Positions 62,701 to 64,000 of a stretch of DNA of 64,000 bases are shown here, piece by piece. The first letter of the stretch is position 1; each line of letters opens with the position of its first letter. The stretch is from JANNAT01 sp031384605. GTDB lineage: Bacteria; Pseudomonadota; Alphaproteobacteria; Rhodobacterales; Rhodobacteraceae. The stretch lies in contig JANNAT010000067.1 in the NCBI GenBank assembly GCA_031384605.1, positions 1 through 64,000 on the forward strand, read 5' to 3'. The notes under the pieces were generated by a model. The model did not search any database. It saw only the letters and a program-made list of their open reading frames with translations, and was not told the DNA's origin. A program made the translations under genes and the position numbers.

Positions 62701-64000
62701 GCGGTGCCAATGACGACACTTATGTTTGGTCAAAAGGGGATGGTAACGACACCATAAACGATAGCACTGAAGTTTTGGGCACAACCGATCTGCTTAAACT
62801 GGTCGATGTGCTGCCGACTGAGGTTTTGCTTTCGCGGGTATTGGGATCGAACAATCTGATCGTTACGATTGTGCGACCAACTGGGAATGAAGTCATCACT
62901 GTCATTAACCGCTTCTATGACCCTACCAAAGGGTTAGGCATTGACGCGATTGAGTTCGGAAATGGAGTTGTTTGGACGCTTGCGGATATCTTGAGAAAAA
63001 CAACAGCTTCCGGCACCGGGAGTATAGTAGGCACAAACTATAGTGATAATTTGGTAGGCTCTGCGATTGCAGATACGCTTGCGGGATTTCAAGGCGATGA
63101 CGTTCTTTGGGGCAAGGGTGGCATCGATTTGCTGCGCGGTTTCGACACGAATGAGCAAAGTTCCAATGGCAATGATCGTTATATTTGGGTGAAAGGTGAC
63201 GGAAACGATATCATTGATGAAAAGGCTATTTCTTTTGCCGAAATTGACACCCTACAGCTGACGGATGTTGCGTCGACCGATGTCGTGTTGAGCCGGGTAT
63301 CTGGCAATACTGATTTGTTGATAAAAGTTAACTCAACACTTGAGAGCATCAAGATTCTCTATCAATTTTGGGACAGCTCAAAGAGTTATGGCATCGAAAG
63401 GGTCGAATTCAGTAATGGCGTCGTTTGGACGGTTGAAGACATTTACGCCAACACCAGTGTCCAAGGATCAGCCCTTGCTGAGACGCTGACTGGCACTGGA
63501 TTTGCGGACCGGATGTTCGGCAACGCAGGCAATGATACGCTAAATGGCGGGGCAGGTGATGACAATTTGGATGGCGGCTTGGGTGCTGACCGTATTGACG
63601 GTGGCGTTGGTATCGACAACGTCAGCTATCAAACCTCGACCACGGCTGTGCAGGTTGATCTAAACCTTATAACGGCACAAATCGGCGCAGTTGGCTCAAC
63701 ACAGACTGGCGACATTTTTGTGGCCCTAGAAGGTATTCAAGGCTCGCAATATGGCGATGTAATTACCGGAAACACTTGGTCGAACAAATTGATTGGGCTT
63801 GGGGGCAACGACACCATTTTTGGCGGAATAGGCTTTGACCTTTTATACGGTGGCGACGGCAACGATAGTCTCGACGGCGGGACAAGCAGTGACATCTTGG
63901 ACGGTGGCTTTGGTGCCGACGTATTCCGTTTTAATGACGCCGCGTTCGGTGACGACACGATAAACGGGTTTGTGGATGGTTCGGACAGACTTTCGTTTGC
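53772..64000 (+). CDS. Giant RTX (hemolysin-type calcium-binding) repeat protein, 3' truncated by window end
   Basis: A single reading frame open to the window end (at least 3,409 codons). The ATG at 53772 has AAGGAA eight bases upstream. Domains by residue: 1-296, AT-rich code, Gly-rich and beta-like (KFSFNGGEVGYSWSDRG), no signal peptide; 297-474, GC-rich, with RRPILLDLDGDGIEITEL and the TISQKREYVFTEWD domain found in FrpC-type proteins; 475-1765, about 22 repeats of about 56 residues with DxDGDGxxD; 1877-2150, helical DUF4214-like units (QQIYLNGLGRAPSYEEL and VRTVFENAFGHRPSAEDL); 2160 onward, RTX nonapeptides GGxGNDxLxG alternating with YGIExIxFxDGxxW domains. Such proteins are secreted by type I systems; the C-terminal signal would be just beyond the window. 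Toxin or adhesin: not decidable here. Confidence 0.85.
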   Translation, partial: MSGPDDINTKFEIGPNLEKKFSFNGGEVGYSWSDRGVGVGLKGELGGKFYGVLKIEGKIADHLNVEFGGGKKSGYVQAGVNLKVNLGEDEIKVNLTGVAKADVFASKHAKLNVEAKVGLSYESSKPRSDGSYETVERGGLYATGKVKIDNVFDVNADLTVLEVQRTIEHDWKGNVLTTDISIDSSIKDILIAAHDYGDSYFPTIAERHPGLSAGFVDLAGNGSDSTEGRMVQALERGDHAEAAREAGKLAGGYNDNILRKVAGLEGTNGRLTEKKIVDHDNGTYTKVVNTPSGPKTVVKEEGRRPILLDLDGDGIEITELSKSTQFIDAGGVGLKHRTAWAGAGDGVLFIDADSDGTISQKREYVFTEWDPTAQSDMQALRARFDSNGDGKLTAADTDFAKFKVMVTGADGSKTVQTLAALGITEINLTEDATQITLADGSAVQGQSTFVMNGVTRTVASTLLMAEALGHRVVEAISTAGSDRVVVNTGYGADGKVAFVVKSVTNATGTSVVNSFDLDGNGVVDRVQSITTVAGAGGSRTETVVNKLGASLATGVLLDRVVTTTSADGKSVVIDRDSTGGGWFDQHEVRSTAGDGSRTVTISDLAQSGLVIRSVTETMSANGLVRSTGVDEDGNGTIDLTTTHAITVAGNNSRVEVTSEFNGDGSLRARMTETISADGRVKSVVSDLDGDGDTDLIEEKTVTVNAAGAVSTVEVVKNADGLVRNTVWGETSFDALTKFKSIDMDGDGDIDLHHREYATIVANSYRVDRVQFINGDNSVRDDHYTSLVTDNITGQTVNDLNFDGILDGNSNELMQYTGVSGPNADVIKTQWVRNQDGSIKAKTQTVSTSDGTQVTTTEDTDGDGDTDTAISDVRNIAAGTRNVSFTNQDGSLRTTEFTTTSADGLTTTRNTDIDGNGTYDLRSTDAKVVAGNGSVTRTVTDHAGNGTTVTGKTTTYQSADRLTTTVTSDKNGDGFTDALLTITQAANGSKTTVETSYNANGTKSQQVTFTTSANGLVNSGASDRDGDGIYDTYTSDIVTLNVDGSRSQTVDVDNSDGSNRTLDVTNVSDDKLYTRIWSDRNGDGLYDRFQSSLKVLNANGSVTIADQVFTGGYALLSQTQTMTSDDGLVVTVNSDADGDGDYDLSKVSTTVLLNDGGTTVTQDLRNIANVLRERSVTTTSDDQRNISVARDVNGDGQNDIVMTRIIADNGTFTATESNRNGTGALQAQTVKTVSGNGLLASSKSDADGNGVFERVIEDTSVLNADGSVTKTTLAKGAAGNVFVRSVGTQSDDGLVTTQSDDLDGNGTFDRTSLSTIVLAADGVQTKTVQIKAANIAVITTSTQVTSADKRTVVESVDTDGNGFSDRVSVTFLANTGVLTTSTDFMSAGGTKFANLVTSVSADGLTKTRSVDYDFDASGDGRAELVTTDTTILGADGSTTRNLVVRNDQYVTKATAQFIASDDGLVRTTVLDLDGDGVADSRTEDSTVYKTDGSIMRALHTFDGTATETSAIVTTTSGNGLNISIAKDISGNGVFDSTKTIEGYADGSVVETTKFYATGLRLDYSRVESTSADGRSKSIIIDDNGDGYTDKKVAVQIDLNRTVVTTFEDIGLNGLTTAKAATSASLNGMNASQFFDINADGIVDITHNTSISFGADGSKGTVMSEMFGPTKATYQQTSITSANGLLITSSFDIDGDGIIDGTSTAQTILNADGSQRLSNATYYTNGDLRTLSEQMTSADGKLIVSRFDYDGNGVWDKTQQTNNAADGSRFVTETGFNRGGLPGQIFETRLSSDGLETSIIRSGNKQTITKSVLDNGSYTWKNGVAAGVGSTSIAVVHSFDSSGIETWSMTKKWVVIIMVRRGDTDYPEESPQESVVTVRLDAETKAKIIASAQNIFDTILDRDIDFTEVEQLVDKIVDLRLDKVALTNALQGAEFSSRYGSLTNAEFVQQIYLNGLGRAPSYEELSKHLYAIGTEALPTNLAAFAAQAAERTKIAIEVAESVEHMVAGNDHIATNNFDVIINPAIYERSLDKAHVASIVKNLVDTVYDRDATDQEIDVLSEKLLRDVSNPDDIIALLRAVSGEIQGVASKSTAVLAGTTLVRTVFENAFGHRPSAEDLARWQDHISSGRITENQFIASIAASVEKLSVGNTHEPFAPPVVTILNGTAIADTLTGAVGQDYIKGGDGNDSLVGGDGADRLNGEAGLDTLVGGNGNDLYEWSRNQGNDLIVDLGADRIETDILFLTDVASTEVLLSRVLNTNDLKVQIGTAGAFVTLSRMLENLAKGYGIEELRFSNGIKWNLDKIVSMVKTVAGGVIGQENYTENLFGGNGNDTLKGSAGDDSLTGNKGTDLLAGGAGQDTYFWSRGHGADTISDVALSIIDVDHLKLTDVDKSKVLLLRNQGNDDLIVRILDAIGTATEADILVTNRFKGVSVSGWTSGQGGNASALNGEGIELITFADGTSWNLSDILKNTKLTGTIVANALTGTETDDHIVGLAGNDTITALGGNDTLNGGQGNDSLVGGLGADTYIWRLDSSVAGNDGNDTINDAGTIIAEPDVLILENVASNLVSLSRINGTDDLKIAIKDSLADLSPEVITVLNRFNTTNNAQYGIDIIRFADGVEWDLKDIQTRTWVNGTAIADTLTGTTMIDNIAGGDGADVISTSLGDDRLVGGKGADTLDGAGGNDRFEWKQGDGNDLVKDSSVSLTEVDTLALLDVASTAATFSQSGTNLIISIAGGTTETITVENRFNAAGEGYGIEFISFNDGIVVEILARAEGMLIYSGLETAQTNLGWALSDSINGLGGNDIIDSKNGDDTLNGGDGNDTLKGGNGSDSYIWGLGDDSDLIDDLGTSRTEIDRLDLNGVNAANVTFNRIAGSVDLQMLIDGGINGILTIKNRFAAASGTTYFGYGIEEIIFDDGTLLTLDEIFDRTQVNGLAGNDSLSGTDHRDKLFGNGGADTLNGLNGRDTLIGGSGNDSLAGGANDDTYVWSKGDGNDTINDSTEVLGTTDLLKLVDVLPTEVLLSRVLGSNNLIVTIVRPTGNEVITVINRFYDPTKGLGIDAIEFGNGVVWTLADILRKTTASGTGSIVGTNYSDNLVGSAIADTLAGFQGDDVLWGKGGIDLLRGFDTNEQSSNGNDRYIWVKGDGNDIIDEKAISFAEIDTLQLTDVASTDVVLSRVSGNTDLLIKVNSTLESIKILYQFWDSSKSYGIERVEFSNGVVWTVEDIYANTSVQGSALAETLTGTGFADRMFGNAGNDTLNGGAGDDNLDGGLGADRIDGGVGIDNVSYQTSTTAVQVDLNLITAQIGAVGSTQTGDIFVALEGIQGSQYGDVITGNTWSNKLIGLGGNDTIFGGIGFDLLYGGDGNDSLDGGTSSDILDGGFGADVFRFNDAAFGDDTINGFVDGSDRLSF
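55317..59040 (+). repeat. About 22 imperfect repeats of roughly 56 residues (168 bases) inside the giant gene
   Basis: The marker DxDGxGxxD occurs at 55317, 55659, 55827, 55995, 56163 (degenerate), 56343, 56502 and so on to about 59007, with distances mostly 159-174 bases. Between markers recur TSADGL and xADGSxxxT. The degree of identity between units is low at DNA level, so the array is old, not recently expanded. The DxDGDG loops resemble calcium-binding sites. Confidence 0.75.
60256..64000 (+). repeat. RTX modules with HCBP-related domains
   Basis: At least seven modules of about 150 residues: a run of two to five nonapeptides (GGxGxDxLx), an xYxWxxGxGNDxI link, then a 70-residue domain ending YGIExIxFxDGxxWxLxDI. 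Starts lie near 60256, 60715, 61200, 61665, 62120, 62560 and 63010. A last RTX block from about 63470 lacks the second domain and reaches DVFRFNDAAFGDDTINGF, which often marks the final 100-200 residues of such proteins. Confidence 0.8.

Larger units (their letters stand above)
51154..64000. mobile_element. Genomic island integrated at tRNA-Asn (left end, continues beyond window)
   Basis: The unit begins with a tRNA-Asn 3' fragment, then a tyrosine integrase pointing inward, a gene fragment, and AT-rich genes including a giant RTX protein. GC content falls sharply after 53060 compared with the region before 51000. The right end with the intact tRNA is not in the window. No conjugation, phage structural or replication genes are seen so far, so the type of element cannot be told. 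Confidence 0.8.

Noticed and set aside
55523..63958. Many short minus-strand frames opposite the giant gene
   Set aside because: Ser/Pro-rich mirrors of the Gly/Asp/Thr repeats; none has an independent start signal or family match.

Overview
The window looks like chromosomal DNA of a Rhodobacterales alphaproteobacterium of the Roseobacter type. The evidence is moderately high GC, class II fructose bisphosphatase next to homoserine dehydrogenase and recJ, a dnaG-rpoD pair, heterotetrameric sarcosine oxidase, and a taurine pathway of the tpa/xsc/soeABC kind. The genus cannot be named from the sequence.

Layout. 1-4.4 kb: end of homoserine dehydrogenase, glpX, two colliding gene remnants (an AraC-type regulator and an alpha/beta hydrolase), recJ and tRNA-Glu. 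4.4-14 kb, mostly minus strand: an H-NOX sensor with its HNOBA-GGDEF partner, a DUF4153 membrane protein, a pirin, and a block of TadE-like and TadG/vWA genes for a Flp-type pilus or surface system. 14-22 kb: glutamate dehydrogenase, the sarcosine oxidase operon (B, D, A, G) and an M20 amidohydrolase translationally coupled to it. 22-28 kb: dnaG, a cluster of six evenly spaced TGATTCG/GANTC sites, rpoD, a small membrane protein, a Phd/Doc-type toxin-antitoxin pair and a dienelactone hydrolase-like protein.

28-40 kb is a nearly complete taurine dissimilation locus. Tpa makes sulfoacetaldehyde, Xsc cleaves it to sulfite and acetyl phosphate, a TauE-like permease and SoeABC deal with sulfite, and AckA (rather than the more usual Pta) takes acetyl phosphate. 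The MocR-type regulator TauR lies between tpa and xsc, and matching direct repeats precede both genes. No taurine importer is in the window. 40-49 kb carries a choline-kinase-like phosphotransferase, a dimethylglycine dehydrogenase-like flavoprotein, a BMP-family ABC importer and a cytosine deaminase-like amidohydrolase. A GH3 enzyme follows on the minus strand.

At about 51.15 kb the 3' half of a tRNA-Asn marks the left boundary of a genomic island that runs off the window. The island holds a tyrosine integrase, an orphan fragment of an RTX-protein domain, a small AT-rich membrane-anchored protein, and a giant reading frame open from 53,772 to the window end (at least 3,409 codons). The giant protein has a unique N-terminus, a FrpC-like DxDGDG domain, about 22 repeats of roughly 56 residues, a DUF4214-like helical part and at least seven RTX modules. 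It is the most novel-looking content here. I checked it for stop codons by translating its N-terminal part and long stretches of the repeats and RTX region by eye.
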